A stretch of 44,922 nucleotides of DNA from Lachnospiraceae bacterium (GTDB lineage Bacteria > Bacillota > Clostridia > Lachnospirales > Lachnospiraceae). The notes below the pieces were generated by a model that ran no database searches, was not told the DNA's origin, and was given only the letters and a program-made list of their open reading frames with translations. Made by a program: the position numbers and the translations under genes. Shown piece by piece: positions 23,619 through 31,944 of this stretch. The stretch lies in assembly GCA_017449765.1 (NCBI GenBank), contig JAFTFE010000037.1, forward strand, positions 1 to 44,922. Direction: 5' to 3'. Every line of letters starts with the position of its first letter. Within the stretch, counting starts at the first letter, position 1.

Positions 23619-25883
23619 ATGTCAGACACGGCAACATTACCGCACAGTACATTAAAAAATGATTTAAGTACCCCAAGTGATTTTACACCACCTGAGGAAT
23701 TGTACGAACAGCTTAAGGAGACGGTATTAAGATACCATCCTTCTGATGATTTAAAATTAATAGAAAAGGCATATAATGTGGCAAGTGAGGCACATAAGGA
23801 CCAGAAGCGTAAATCGGGTGAACCATATATCATTCACCCTATTTGTGTTGGCATAATTTTAGCAGAGCTTGAACTTGACAAGGAAACAATAGCGGCAGGT
23901 CTTTTGCATGATGTGGTAGAGGATACTGCTATGACGACAGAGGAAATCTCCAAGGAATTTTCTCCGGAGATTGCACTTTTGGTGGATGGCGTTACAAAAC
24001 TTACCCAGTTGGATTTGTCTCAGGATAAAATAGAGATACAGGCTGAGAACTTACGTAAGATGTTTCTTGCCATGGCTAAGGATATACGTGTTATCCTTAT
24101 TAAGCTGGCAGATAGACTGCATAACTTAAGAACCCTTCAATATCAGCCACCGGCAAAGCAGATTGAGAAATCTCTTGAAACTATGGATATATATGCACCG
24201 CTTGCGCACAGGCTTGGTATATCCAAGATAAAGATTGAGCTTGATGACCTGTGTATGCAGTATCTTTATCCTGATGTATACAAAGAGCTTAAGGAAGAAG
24301 TAAGAAACAGGGTTGCTGCAGGTGAGGATTTCATTAACAGTATGGTTGAGGAAGTCAAGCAGTATATGAAAGAAGCTGACATAGAAGCAGAAGTAGACGG
24401 CAGAGTTAAGCACATGTTCAGCATATACAAAAAGATGGTAACTCAGGGCAAAACAATAGATGAGATATATGATATACATGCCATAAGAATAAAGGTTGAG
24501 ACAGTTCGTGACTGTTATGCGGCGCTTGGTATAATTCATGAAAAATTTAAGCCTATACCGGGAAGATTTAAGGACTATATTGCTATGCCTAAGTCCAATA
24601 TGTACCAGTCTCTTCATACCACGCTTATCGGACCGGAGGGTAAACCTTTTGAAATTCAGATTAGAACATTTGAGATGCATAGAACCGCAGAGTACGGTAT
24701 CGCTGCACATTGGAAATATAAGGAAGGTGTAGGAGGCAAAGACAGAGAAGAGGAGAAACTTAGCTGGCTCAGGCAGATACTTGAGTGGCAGACTGATACT
24801 ACCGATAATAAGGAATTTGTCGGTGCGGTTAAGACTGACCTTAATCTTTTTTCTGATCAGGTATATGTGTTTACTCCTGCGGGTGATGTTAAGAATCTTC
24901 CTACCGGTTCGACTCCGATTGACTTTGCCTATAACATTCATACAGCTGTCGGAAATAAGATGATAGGTGCCCGTGTAAACGGAAGACAGGTACCTATAGA
25001 GACGGAGCTTCATAACGGAGACAGAGTCGAGATAATCACATCTCAGAATTCCAAGGGTCCAAGCCTTGACTGGCTTAATTATGTTAAAAGTTCACAGGCT
25101 AAAACAAAGATAAATCAATGGTTCAGGCTTGAGAATAAAGATGACAATATCCAAAAAGGTAAGGATGCGATTGCTTCTTATTGCAAGTCCAAGGGTATAG
25201 TGCTGTCTGATTTGTTAAAACCTGAATATATGGACAAGGTTTTAAAGAAATATAATTTTCTGACATGGGATGCACTTTTAGCAAGTGTAGGTCACGGCGG
25301 ATTAAAAGAAGGACAGATAGTAAACCGTCTTAATGAGGAATACAAAAATGAACTCGCACGTAAGGTTACTGAAGAGGATATAGTTGAGAAAATAAATACA
25401 CCGGGACGTTCGGCAAAGAATAACAAAGCCGGCATAATAGTAAAGGGTATTGATGATGTTGCTGTAAGATTCTCAAAATGTTGTGCACCTGTACCGGGAG
25501 ATGAGATAGTCGGATATATTACAAGAGGTAGAGGCATCTCAATTCACAGAACAGATTGTATAAATATTCTTTGCATGGATGAATTCGACAGAGAAAGACT
25601 TATTGAGGCAGAGTGGTCCGAAGAACAGTCGCAAAGTTCTAATGTTTACAGTGCGGAAATTAATATATATGCAGCAGAACGACAAGGACTTGTCTTTGCA
25701 TTAACTAAGATATTCAATGAGGAAAACATCAATCTTACAGGCATGAATGTACGAGTAAGCAAGCAAGGCAAAGCAACCATATCAGTTAAGTTTGATATAC
25801 ATTCAAAAGAACAGCTTATGAAGATAATTTCAAAAATCAGAAATATTGACGGAGTTATCGACATAGAAAGAACAACAGGATAA
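23619..25883 (+). CDS. relA: Bifunctional (p)ppGpp synthetase/hydrolase (RelA/SpoT homologue)
   Basis: A 754-residue RSH protein that makes and breaks the stringent-response alarmone. The ATG at 23619 is chosen because GGAGAG ends 8 bases before it; a GTG at 23610 would lie in that site. Domains in order: HD hydrolase (HPICVGIILAE, LLHDVVEDT near 110), synthetase (RFKDYIAMPKSNMYQSLHTT near 320), TGS (VFTPAGDVKNLPTGSTPIDFAY near 410), zinc-finger/helical region (CCAPVPGDEIVGYITRGRG), and C-terminal ACT domain. The hydrolase HD pair is intact, so it should be bifunctional. It is the third gene after recJ and apt. The symbol follows Firmicutes usage for the long RSH. Confidence 0.95.
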   Translation: MSDTATLPHSTLKNDLSTPSDFTPPEELYEQLKETVLRYHPSDDLKLIEKAYNVASEAHKDQKRKSGEPYIIHPICVGIILAELELDKETIAAGLLHDVVEDTAMTTEEISKEFSPEIALLVDGVTKLTQLDLSQDKIEIQAENLRKMFLAMAKDIRVILIKLADRLHNLRTLQYQPPAKQIEKSLETMDIYAPLAHRLGISKIKIELDDLCMQYLYPDVYKELKEEVRNRVAAGEDFINSMVEEVKQYMKEADIEAEVDGRVKHMFSIYKKMVTQGKTIDEIYDIHAIRIKVETVRDCYAALGIIHEKFKPIPGRFKDYIAMPKSNMYQSLHTTLIGPEGKPFEIQIRTFEMHRTAEYGIAAHWKYKEGVGGKDREEEKLSWLRQILEWQTDTTDNKEFVGAVKTDLNLFSDQVYVFTPAGDVKNLPTGSTPIDFAYNIHTAVGNKMIGARVNGRQVPIETELHNGDRVEIITSQNSKGPSLDWLNYVKSSQAKTKINQWFRLENKDDNIQKGKDAIASYCKSKGIVLSDLLKPEYMDKVLKKYNFLTWDALLASVGHGGLKEGQIVNRLNEEYKNELARKVTEEDIVEKINTPGRSAKNNKAGIIVKGIDDVAVRFSKCCAPVPGDEIVGYITRGRGISIHRTDCINILCMDEFDRERLIEAEWSEEQSQSSNVYSAEINIYAAERQGLVFALTKIFNEENINLTGMNVRVSKQGKATISVKFDIHSKEQLMKIISKIRNIDGVIDIERTTG

Positions 25884-25917
25884 AAGTATAGTAGTATCTA
25901 ATCAAAGGAGAATTATA

Positions 25918-26433
25918 ATGAATAATTATCTTACAACCAAAGTAACCGTCAAAAGCAAATTAAATATAGTTATTTTGGTGATTTGCAGTCTTTTTGTAAT
26001 ATCAGGTTCAACGGTTATAAAGCAGCAGTTTGAAGAAAGCACATCTCAGGGAATAATCAGTATTGCTCTTACTGTGCTTTTTGCGATTCCCGTAGTTAAA
26101 ATTATCTTATCATATATTAAGATGAATGTTGCTAAGAAATATGCTTATGTATTTGCCAACAATACTGATACAACTATTACCTTTAGTGAACTTCGCCAGC
26201 ATCTTCATAAAAGCAATGTGGAAGATGAGTTACAGAATCTGATAATGAAAGGTTATATAAAAAATGTAGTTGTAGACCTTAATACACAGACTATTTTACT
26301 TACTTCCGAAAAAGCAACAACCGCTAAGAAGATATATGTTGAAGTTACCTGCAAGGGCTGTGGAAATGCTATAACTATTGTAAAAGGTGAAGCTACAAAA
26401 TGCCCTTATTGTGACAGAAGTTTATTGGGATAG
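25918..26433 (+). CDS. Two-helix membrane protein with winged-helix-like segment and zinc ribbon
   Basis: A 171-residue protein that I do not recognise as a named family. Two membrane helices occupy about residues 16-34 and 45-63. Next comes a soluble part, FSELRQHLHKSNVEDELQ, followed by NLIMKGYIKNVVVD and TILLTSE, resembling a winged-helix or PCI-like fold. The C-terminus has CKGCG and CPYC, a four-cysteine zinc ribbon. Such pieces suggest a membrane-linked sensor or scaffolding protein, but no substrate can be given. AAAGGAG lies 8 bases before the ATG. It is 34 bases after the RSH gene and may be transcribed with it. Confidence 0.7.
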   Translation: MNNYLTTKVTVKSKLNIVILVICSLFVISGSTVIKQQFEESTSQGIISIALTVLFAIPVVKIILSYIKMNVAKKYAYVFANNTDTTITFSELRQHLHKSNVEDELQNLIMKGYIKNVVVDLNTQTILLTSEKATTAKKIYVEVTCKGCGNAITIVKGEATKCPYCDRSLLG

Positions 26434-26435
26434 CA

Positions 26436-26963
26436 TTATTTATTTTTATTAGTGATTTTGTCAATATAATCTATTAGGAAATTCGCAGTACCTTCAATTC
26501 CGAGACGACTGCTGTTAATTGTAATATCATAAGTTGAAGCATCACTCCACTCAGATTCTGAATGACTGTTGTGATAGCTTCTTCTTGTTCTGTCATGACG
26601 TTTGATCTTATTGGTTGCTTCCGAATCGTTATCAATGTTGTAAATACGTTTAACTCGTTTGATTCTGTCCTGCAGATCAGCTGTAACAAAGATACTTATG
26701 ATGTTATATCTGTCGCGCAGTACAGTCTCGGCACATCTTCCGACAACTACAAAAGATTCGCGTTCGGCAGCTTTATTCTTGATATAGTCAAATTGGAGTT
26801 CTTCTAAGGCGTTGGTGTTGATATTGGGTTCATCACTTGCGACATCATCTAACAGACTCCTATCGTACATCATAATACCATAATGGAGTGCTATTTCACG
26901 TGCTATATCATGTCCGCCGCTTCCGTATTCTCTACCGATAGTAATAATAATCTGATTTGCCAT
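26436..26963 (-). CDS. Cytidylate-kinase-like P-loop protein (shortened)
   Basis: A 175-residue member of the cytidylate-kinase-like AAA_26 family. The ATG at 26963 is used because AAAGGAGG lies 7 bases upstream; the longer frame starts ahead of that site. The N-terminus has ITIGREYGSGGHDIAREIA, a P-loop variant with GxGG, then YDRSLL; later VVGRCAE, RIKRVKRIY, RTRRSYHN and a closing ITINSSRLGIEGTA. Relatives I recall run to about 200-215 residues, with a longer stretch between YDRSLL and VVGRCA, so this copy may lack part of the substrate-binding region. The substrate is unproven in this family, and CMP kinase activity should not be assumed. Confidence 0.8.
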   Translation of the reverse strand: MANQIIITIGREYGSGGHDIAREIALHYGIMMYDRSLLDDVASDEPNINTNALEELQFDYIKNKAAERESFVVVGRCAETVLRDRYNIISIFVTADLQDRIKRVKRIYNIDNDSEATNKIKRHDRTRRSYHNSHSESEWSDASTYDITINSSRLGIEGTANFLIDYIDKITNKNK

Positions 26964-27004
26964 ATAATGACCTCCTTTGACTAAAAATCTCATATACTAA
27001 TTTT

Positions 27005-27032
27005 ATTATAAAACAGTGCTAAATGCAATCAA
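27005..27032 (-). promoter_or_regulatory. Promoter of the cytidylate-kinase-like gene
   Basis: Read on the minus strand: TTGATT, 16-base spacer, TATAAT. It overlaps the U-run of the terminator of the upstream small gene, so one gene ends where the next begins to be transcribed. Confidence 0.6.
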
Positions 27033-27067
27033 AAAATCGAGTAAGGAAAAATCTCCCTTACCCGATT
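27029..27067 (-). terminator. Rho-independent terminator of the Asn/Ser-rich peptide gene
   Basis: On the minus strand, a 12-bp stem (AATCGGGTAAGG with CCTTACTCGATT, one G-U) encloses a 9-base loop and is followed by TTTTTTG. It begins about 20 bases after the small gene. Confidence 0.88.
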
Positions 27068-27088
27068 ATGCAAGCTTTAGTATATTAG

Positions 27089-27235
27089 TTAGTCACAGTT
27101 TTCTGAGCTGTTTTTTGCATTGCTGTTGTTAGCGTTGTTGTTTGAGCTGTTTGACTGATTGTTAGCGTTTGAATTACTGTTCTGGCTGTTCTTGTTACTG
27201 CCGGACTGATTCTTTGACTGATTCTTAGCTGACAT
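27089..27235 (-). CDS. 48-residue Asn/Ser-rich peptide
   Basis: A short frame starting MSAKNQSKNQSGSNKNS and ending NSSENCD, with well over half the residues Asn or Ser and a single Cys next to the C-terminus. It has no hydrophobic part, so it is likely disordered and cytoplasmic unless exported by an unknown route. Three facts support it as a gene: AAGGAGG 7 bases before the ATG, a perfect terminator shortly after the stop, and no overlap with any other gene. I do not recognise its family. A spore-associated small protein is one possibility for such Asn/Ser-rich peptides in Clostridia, but this is a guess. Confidence 0.72.
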   Translation of the reverse strand: MSAKNQSKNQSGSNKNSQNSNSNANNQSNSSNNNANNSNAKNSSENCD

Positions 27236-27319
27236 ATATATTCCTCCTTGCTTAACCTTTACACTCTAAGTATGGACACATATAAGAAAAAATATACATC
27301 TTTGGGAAAAAATGCTTTT

Positions 27320-27628
27320 CTACTTTTTCCTTGTCATAGCACCTCTGTAGTTGTTTATTCCTCCGACTGCATTTATAACATTATAACCATTATTTGAAAG
27401 TACCCGTGCTGCCATCATACTTCCGCCGCCGTTTTCACAATATACAAGTATGACTTTATTCTTCGGGAGAGCAAATTTTCCGTCTTCTATATCTGAAAGA
27501 GGCAGATTTATTGCCATCGGAATATGGCCCTTTGCGAAATCTTCCTTTTCTCTTACGTCTACTATTATTCCTTCGTTATTAAGTGCTTCATTCATGATGT
27601 TCCTAATATTAATATTACGAAATCTCAA
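27320..27628 (-). CDS. Rhodanese-domain protein
   Basis: A 102-residue single rhodanese domain. The start is a TTG at 27628 with AAGGAGG 8 bases upstream, the only start with a good ribosome site. The strand VDVREKEDFAKGHIPMAINLP and the active-site loop VYCENGGGS (C64) are present, so it should carry persulfide sulfur. It has no signal peptide and acts in the cytoplasm. It stands alone, transcribed away from the RNA methyltransferase gene, and precedes the Asn/Ser-rich gene. Confidence 0.88.
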   Translation of the reverse strand: MRFRNINIRNIMNEALNNEGIIVDVREKEDFAKGHIPMAINLPLSDIEDGKFALPKNKVILVYCENGGGSMMAARVLSNNGYNVINAVGGINNYRGAMTRKK

Positions 27629-27713
27629 AATTTCCGCCTCCTTTAATCACTTACTTTAAAATATTCATTATCGATTGTTACGTGACAAATTAGTTTTAAA
27701 TATATACCACACC

Positions 27714-27742
27714 TTGACATAAGATATTCATACCTTTAAAAT
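27714..27742 (+). promoter_or_regulatory. Promoter of the THUMP methyltransferase gene
   Basis: Consensus TTGACA, a 17-base spacer, then TAAAAT (5 of 6 matches). It lies 41 bases upstream of the start codon at 27784. Confidence 0.75.
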
Positions 27743-27783
27743 AAAACGGATAGTATACATCTATATTTAAGAGGGATAAAATA

Positions 27784-28944
27784 ATGAACGGCAGAGAGTT
27801 TGAACTTATAGCACCGTGTCATTTCGGGCTGGAGTCGGTGCTTAAAAAAGAAATAACGGATTTAGGTTATGAGATAGTTTCTGTGGAGGATGGCAGAGTC
27901 ACTTTTTTGGGAGATGAAACCGTTATTCCACGTGCAAATATATTTATCAGAACTGCCGAGAGGATTCTTTTAAAAATGGGAAGCTTTAAGGCGGTTACTT
28001 TTGATGAGCTTTTTGAAGGAACCAAGTCGCTTCCTTGGGAGGAGTATCTGCCAAGAAATGCGAAATTCTGGGTTACTAAGGCAACGACAAATAAGAGCGC
28101 ACTTTTTTCGGGAAGCTCTATACAGTCTATAGTTAAGAAGGCGATAGTTGACAGGATGAAACAGACCTATCGTGTAAGCAGATTTGAGGAGGACGGAGAC
28201 GAGTATCCGATTAGAGTTTTTATATTCAAGGATATGGTATCCATAGGTATAGATACATCAGGAACTTCGCTTCACAAGCGCGGTTACAGACAACTGGTAG
28301 GTAAAGCTCCGATATCGGAGACTCTTGCCTCAGCACTTCTTATGCTTACGCCTTGGAATAAGGACAGGGTGTTGGTTGACCCATTTTGCGGAAGTGGTAC
28401 ATTTCCTATTGAGGCAGCAATGATTGGGGCGAATATTGCTCCGGGCATGAACAGAGAGTTCACGGCAGATTCATGGGATAAGGTCATACCTAAGAAAATC
28501 TGGTACAATGCCTATGATGAAGCGCATGATGTGATAAGAAACGATATCGAGATGAATATTCAGGGATATGACCTGGACACTGATATAATAAAATGTGCTA
28601 TGACAAATGCACGCGAGGCAGGAGTTGACCAATATATACATTTTCAGGCAAGGGATGTTAAGGAACTAAGTAACCCAAAGCATTATGGTTTTATAATTAC
28701 CAATCCGCCGTATGGAGAGAGGCTTGAGGAGAAGAAGGATCTGCCTGAACTTTATACAACGATCGGTGAGAGCTTTGCAAGGCTTTCGGACTGGTCGATG
28801 TATCTTATTACTTCTTACGAGGATGCGGAGAAGTATATCGGACGAAAAGCGGATAAGAACAGGAAGATTTATAATGGTATGATTAAGTCATATTTTTATC
28901 AGTTTATGGGGCCGAAGCCGCCGAAGAAGGATAAGATAAAATAG
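27784..28944 (+). CDS. THUMP-domain SAM-dependent RNA methyltransferase
   Basis: A 386-residue protein of the RlmL/YpsC type that methylates guanine in 23S rRNA. The N-terminal THUMP/ferredoxin-like part runs to about residue 155. The methyltransferase part has KRGYRQLVGKAPISETLA, then the SAM motif DPFCGSGTFPIEAA, an acidic strand end (GYDLDTD), and the catalytic motif TNPPYGERL. The length matches Gram-positive YpsC proteins, which lack the second methyltransferase domain of E. coli RlmL. AGAGGGA precedes the ATG. The exact modified base is not established by sequence alone. Confidence 0.92.
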   Translation: MNGREFELIAPCHFGLESVLKKEITDLGYEIVSVEDGRVTFLGDETVIPRANIFIRTAERILLKMGSFKAVTFDELFEGTKSLPWEEYLPRNAKFWVTKATTNKSALFSGSSIQSIVKKAIVDRMKQTYRVSRFEEDGDEYPIRVFIFKDMVSIGIDTSGTSLHKRGYRQLVGKAPISETLASALLMLTPWNKDRVLVDPFCGSGTFPIEAAMIGANIAPGMNREFTADSWDKVIPKKIWYNAYDEAHDVIRNDIEMNIQGYDLDTDIIKCAMTNAREAGVDQYIHFQARDVKELSNPKHYGFIITNPPYGERLEEKKDLPELYTTIGESFARLSDWSMYLITSYEDAEKYIGRKADKNRKIYNGMIKSYFYQFMGPKPPKKDKIK

Positions 28945-28965
28945 TTTGATTGAAAAGAGTATATA

Positions 28966-30699
28966 ATGAAAAAAATAATAATTATCTTAGCTGTGTTTGC
29001 AGCTCTTTTTACAACTACATATTTTGCGACCAGAAGACCTGTAGTTATGATTGATAAGTCGTCTGATTTTGACGAATGTGCAACTGCATTCAGAGGCAAC
29101 ATGGTTGAGAGGCTTAATGCTGAACTGATTATAACCATAAATGGTATCAGTATAGAAGAGTTTGGATATGACTGCTATGTGAGTGATGAGATGGAATTGA
29201 TTGTAGAATCTGACCTCTTAAGAAGTCTGCTTAAATGTTCGGTCTGTGAATATCCTAACAATAAAGTCCTTATTATGAAGGGAGACAATTATATTGAGTT
29301 AGTGTGCGGAAGTGATGAATGCGTTATTAATTCTTCACTTACAATTAATATGAAGACGAAGGTTTTCCGGGACGAAGAAACTGAGAAATTATTTATACCT
29401 GTTGATGAGGTTGCGGAGTATCTGGATTATGAGGTGGATTATTATTTTTATGATAATCATGTTGATTTGGCACTTACAGGACCTGAAGATGAATTGCCAT
29501 CCAGATATGATATGAGAGACTTTGGCAGAGTTACTCAGGTCAGAGATCAGGGAAGGTACGGTACATGTTGGGCGTTCGCTTCTTTAGGCGCACTTGAAAC
29601 CACGCTCATGCCGAGAGAATATAATCTTTTCTCTACTGATAATATGACTCTTTCAAACAGCTATAATCTTGATGTTGACAAAGGTGGAGAACATTCAATG
29701 AGTATCGCCTATATGGCAGCATGGCAGGGACCGGTATATGAAGAGGATGATCCTTATGGTGACGGTGAGACAGATTCGACTCTTGAAGCGGTTAAGCATC
29801 TGGAAGAGGCTCTCATTATAAATGATAAAAATATTGACGTTCTTAAAAGTGCAATATTCAGATATGGTGCCGTTGAAACTTCGATGTATTGTCAGATGGA
29901 ATATGTGGACAGTGTGTCAAAATATTATTCCAGAGAACATTCGGCATATTATTATGACGGTGACGAAGGATCAAATCACGATGTAGTTGTTGTTGGATGG
30001 GATGATAATTATCCGAAAGAATATTTTACAAATGAACCGGAGGGAAACGGAGCTTTTATTTGTAAGAACAGCTGGGGTGAGGAATTTGGCGAAGACGGAT
30101 TTTTCTATGTATCATATTATGATACGACCATATGTAATGTGGCAGTCGTTTATACAAAGGTTGGTGATGCTGATAACTTCGATAAGATTTATCAGTCGGA
30201 TCTGCTTGGTTGGGTTGGACTTTTAGGCTTTAATAAGGAAGAGGCATATTTTGCAAATGTTTATGAGACGGACAAAGATGAGGAACTTGAGGCTGTATCA
30301 TTTTATGCCACGGATGAGGATACGTCATTTGAGGTCTATCTGGTACAGAATTTTAAGAATGAAGATTCACTTACTAACAGAGAGTTTCTTGTATCAGGAA
30401 GTATGCAGTATGCCGGATATTATACGGTCAGACTGCCGGAGCCGATTAGACTTTCTGATAAGAGTAAATTCGCAGTTGTAGTGAAGATTAAAACACCGAA
30501 TGCTATTCATCCTATAGCTATCGAGTATGATGTTGATGAACGTACAGAGAATTTTGATATAAATGATGGTGAGGGATATATCAGTCTATATGGAGAAGTA
30601 TGGCACAGCGCAGAAGAGACACAGAACTGTAACGTGTGCCTCAAAGCTTTTACTGATATTGTATCAGATGGTGACGAAGAGGATATTGACAAGGAGTAA
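28966..30699 (+). CDS. Secreted or membrane-anchored papain-like (C1) cysteine protease
   Basis: A 577-residue protein. A signal or anchor helix covers residues 3-22. Residues 50-170 contain two domains, the second with a VDEVAEYLDYEVDYYFYDN pattern like the Cu-amine-oxidase N-terminal fold used in cell-surface proteins. The peptidase runs from about 178: DQGRYGTCWAFAS with oxyanion Q195 and nucleophile C201, H338 in SNHDVVVVGW, and N368 in CKNSWGEEFGEDGFFYVSY. A beta-rich lectin-like C-terminal domain follows. All catalytic residues are present. It is probably a surface or secreted protease; clostridial relatives process surface proteins. It lies 21 bases after the methyltransferase gene. 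Confidence 0.88.
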   Translation: MKKIIIILAVFAALFTTTYFATRRPVVMIDKSSDFDECATAFRGNMVERLNAELIITINGISIEEFGYDCYVSDEMELIVESDLLRSLLKCSVCEYPNNKVLIMKGDNYIELVCGSDECVINSSLTINMKTKVFRDEETEKLFIPVDEVAEYLDYEVDYYFYDNHVDLALTGPEDELPSRYDMRDFGRVTQVRDQGRYGTCWAFASLGALETTLMPREYNLFSTDNMTLSNSYNLDVDKGGEHSMSIAYMAAWQGPVYEEDDPYGDGETDSTLEAVKHLEEALIINDKNIDVLKSAIFRYGAVETSMYCQMEYVDSVSKYYSREHSAYYYDGDEGSNHDVVVVGWDDNYPKEYFTNEPEGNGAFICKNSWGEEFGEDGFFYVSYYDTTICNVAVVYTKVGDADNFDKIYQSDLLGWVGLLGFNKEEAYFANVYETDKDEELEAVSFYATDEDTSFEVYLVQNFKNEDSLTNREFLVSGSMQYAGYYTVRLPEPIRLSDKSKFAVVVKIKTPNAIHPIAIEYDVDERTENFDINDGEGYISLYGEVWHSAEETQNCNVCLKAFTDIVSDGDEEDIDKE

Positions 30700-30783
30700 A
30701 GTCAGATAAAAGCAAAGCATAGTTGGTGATTGCTTAAGATAAATTTACAGTATTAAATCGAAATACGGAAAGGATAAGAAATT

Positions 30784-31374
30784 ATGAAGAAGATTATATT
30801 TGCCACAGGTAATGAGGACAAGATGAAGGAGATACGTATGATACTTGCAGATTCGGGATATGAAATTTTATCTATGAAGCAGGCAGGGATAGATATAGAT
30901 ATAGTTGAGGATGGCAAGACCTTCGAGGAGAATGCGATCATCAAGGCAACCGCTATATCTAAGGAGAAAGAGGCAGAGGGCTGCATCGTGCTTGCGGATG
31001 ACAGCGGACTTGAGATTGATTATCTGGACAAAGCGCCGGGGATATATTCAGCACGCTATGAGGGAGTTGATACACCATATTCAATTAAGAATAAGATTAT
31101 CTTAGACAGACTTTTAGGTGTGCCTGATGAGCAAAGGAGTGCTCGGTTCGTATGTGCTATAGCAGTGGCTTATCCTGATGGCAGGGTAGATACAAGGCGT
31201 GGAACCATAGAAGGACGTATTGCATATGAGCCGGCAGGTGAAAATGGGTTTGGTTACGATCCGATATTTTTTGTTCCTGAGCTTGGTAAAACTACTGCCG
31301 AGCTGTCACCTGAAGAAAAGAATAATCTGAGTCACAGAGGTAATGCACTTCGTGCTATAAAAGAGATAATTTAA
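30784..31374 (+). CDS. rdgB: XTP/dITP diphosphatase (RdgB/HAM1 family)
   Basis: A 196-residue enzyme that hydrolyses non-canonical purine nucleoside triphosphates such as ITP and XTP to monophosphates, keeping them out of DNA and RNA. Family motifs in order: FATGNEDKMKEI, FEENAIIKA, ADDSGLEID, GFGYDPIF and SHRGNALRA. Length is normal. GGAAAGGA precedes the ATG. It begins a run with the phosphodiesterase and rRNA methyltransferase genes. Confidence 0.95.
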   Translation: MKKIIFATGNEDKMKEIRMILADSGYEILSMKQAGIDIDIVEDGKTFEENAIIKATAISKEKEAEGCIVLADDSGLEIDYLDKAPGIYSARYEGVDTPYSIKNKIILDRLLGVPDEQRSARFVCAIAVAYPDGRVDTRRGTIEGRIAYEPAGENGFGYDPIFFVPELGKTTAELSPEEKNNLSHRGNALRAIKEII

Positions 31375-31448
31375 TTTTAAGTTTTAGCTTGCTTAAGGTA
31401 TGATGGAAATATTAATGTGGAAGAATTAAAAAGGATTCGTGAAAATAT

Positions 31449-31931
31449 ATGAGAATTTTAGTTGTAAGTGATTCACATGGTAATAATGAAAACGTAAAAA
31501 AAGCAATAAAAAAAGCAGGAAAGATAGATTATCTGATTCATCTGGGAGATGTAGGGTCAAGCTATCGTGAGATAGAGACTATGGCGAGGGTTCCTTCATA
31601 TTTTGTCGCCGGGAATACGGATTATATTCCTGAATTAAAGGACAGGCTCATCCTTATGTTTGGAGAGCATAGAATATATGCTGTACATGGACACCGGGAG
31701 GGGGTTGGTATGGGCTTATCAACCTTAAGATATAATGCATTGCAGAATGAATGTGATATAGCGCTTTACGGACATACCCATGTTCCGTATCTTGATGAGA
31801 ATCCTGATGATGTAACTATTCTTAATCCGGGCAGTGTATCTCTTCCGAGACAGGAAGACCACAAGAAGACATATGCAATAATCGAAATTGATGATTTTGA
31901 AGAAGTCAGTTATGAAATATGTGAATTATAA
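31449..31931 (+). CDS. YfcE/MJ0936-type metallophosphoesterase
   Basis: A 160-residue phosphodiesterase with the full metal-binding set of the calcineurin-like fold: SDSHGN near residue 8, HLGD, GNTDY, VHGHREG and YGHTHVPY. Relatives hydrolyse phosphodiester model substrates; the natural substrate is unknown. The next gene (rRNA methyltransferase) starts 13 bases later with AGAGGA overlapping this stop. The rdgB neighbour upstream is a common companion of this family in Clostridia. Confidence 0.92.
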   Translation: MRILVVSDSHGNNENVKKAIKKAGKIDYLIHLGDVGSSYREIETMARVPSYFVAGNTDYIPELKDRLILMFGEHRIYAVHGHREGVGMGLSTLRYNALQNECDIALYGHTHVPYLDENPDDVTILNPGSVSLPRQEDHKKTYAIIEIDDFEEVSYEICEL

Positions 31932-31944
31932 GAGGATATACCAT

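Noticed and set aside
24126-25013. 295-codon open frame on the minus strand within the (p)ppGpp enzyme gene
   Set aside because: It is opposite a clearly conserved gene, has Cys/Leu/Tyr-rich composition typical of antisense frames, and has no ribosome site.
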